In this document: positions 63,996 to 64,000 of the stretch, piece after piece
Layout of the letters: every line of letters begins with the position of its first letter
Numbering within the stretch: the first letter of the stretch is position 1
Source of the DNA: Bacteroides finegoldii DSM 17565
GTDB taxonomy: Bacteria; Bacteroidota; Bacteroidia; Bacteroidales; Bacteroidaceae
NCBI RefSeq assembly: GCF_000156195.1
Contig: NZ_GG688324.1
Coordinates: forward strand, 54,930 to 118,929
DNA: 64,000 bases
Direction: 5' to 3'
The notes under the pieces: generated by a model
Seen by the model: only the letters and a program-made list of their open reading frames with translations
Databases searched by the model: none
Told to the model about the DNA's origin: nothing
Made by a program: the position numbers and the translations under genes

Positions 63996-64000
63996 TTTTG

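Overview
The window reads as chromosome of a gut Bacteroides close to the B. thetaiotaomicron/ovatus/xylanisolvens group. The reasons are TAnnTTTG-type -7 promoter boxes, many lipoprotein signals on surface glycan-processing genes, GH51/GH127-146/GH105/GH28/GH35 enzymes, a Nudix-type arabinose regulator, and a gene order (rpiB-tkt-GH51-GH146-kinase-araA-araD-araR-SSS-galM ... GH51-GH43-galK-MFS-galM-manA) that matches my memory of the B. thetaiotaomicron BT0346-BT0373 neighbourhood. The species is inferred from content; no search was run.

Layout. 1-6.8 kb: the downstream end of a glycan-utilisation locus, encoding surface lipoproteins (delta-60 propeller, two phosphatase-like/LamG proteins, an M60-like protein with no zinc motif) and a small HTH protein overlapping the last of them. 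6.9-11.7 kb: an AT-rich accessory block built from repeated duplications. It holds a secreted papain-like peptidase, two nearly identical lipoproteins, a chimeric frameshifted third copy, a 3' relic of another peptidase and a leucine-rich-repeat gene with one in-frame stop. 11.7-11.9 kb: four CCCGGG-centred palindromes spaced exactly 23 bp apart inside a 24-bp inverted repeat. 12-17.4 kb (minus): an operon of three exported surface proteins (CarboxypepD_reg-like, GLUG, MG2-like).

17.6-21.4 kb: an ExbB-ExbD-ExbD-like operon whose first and last proteins carry extracytoplasmic sandwich-like domains. 21.5-28.1 kb: pectin-type enzymes (GH105, DUF2264, GH28 in one operon, then GH35) whose two promoters share a gapless 54-bp pattern. 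28.3-42.9 kb: a DUF456 membrane protein, then a long minus-strand set for L-arabinose: galM-like epimerase, SSS transporter, AraR, AraD, AraA, FGGY kinase, GH127/146, GH51, then separately promoted transketolase and rpiB. Arabinosides are cleaved, arabinose is imported and converted to xylulose 5-phosphate, and this is passed to the pentose phosphate pathway. Two GTGT-N7-ACAC repeats overlap the operon promoter and are candidate AraR operators.

43.2-46.4 kb: wreckage of an arabinan locus (3' piece of one GH43, an intact GH51, 5' piece of another GH43, and an antisense AAA-ATPase fragment at the break). 46.4-51.3 kb: galactose genes (galK, MFS transporter, galM) and divergent manA. 51.4-52.3 kb: dead toxin-antitoxin genes. 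52.3-54.8 kb: small envelope genes (YtxH, YqjE/holin-like), a frameshifted SDR and a SPOR lipoprotein. 55.0-62.6 kb: a sulfate-activation operon (cysQ, SLC13 permease, cysC, cysD, cysN) ending in a sulfotransferase and a PCMD protein. This is the context I recall for the B. thetaiotaomicron steroid (cholesterol) sulfotransferase locus. 62.8-63.9 kb: an OmpA-family protein with a terminator at the window edge. I saw no rRNA, tRNA, CRISPR array or intact insertion sequence.
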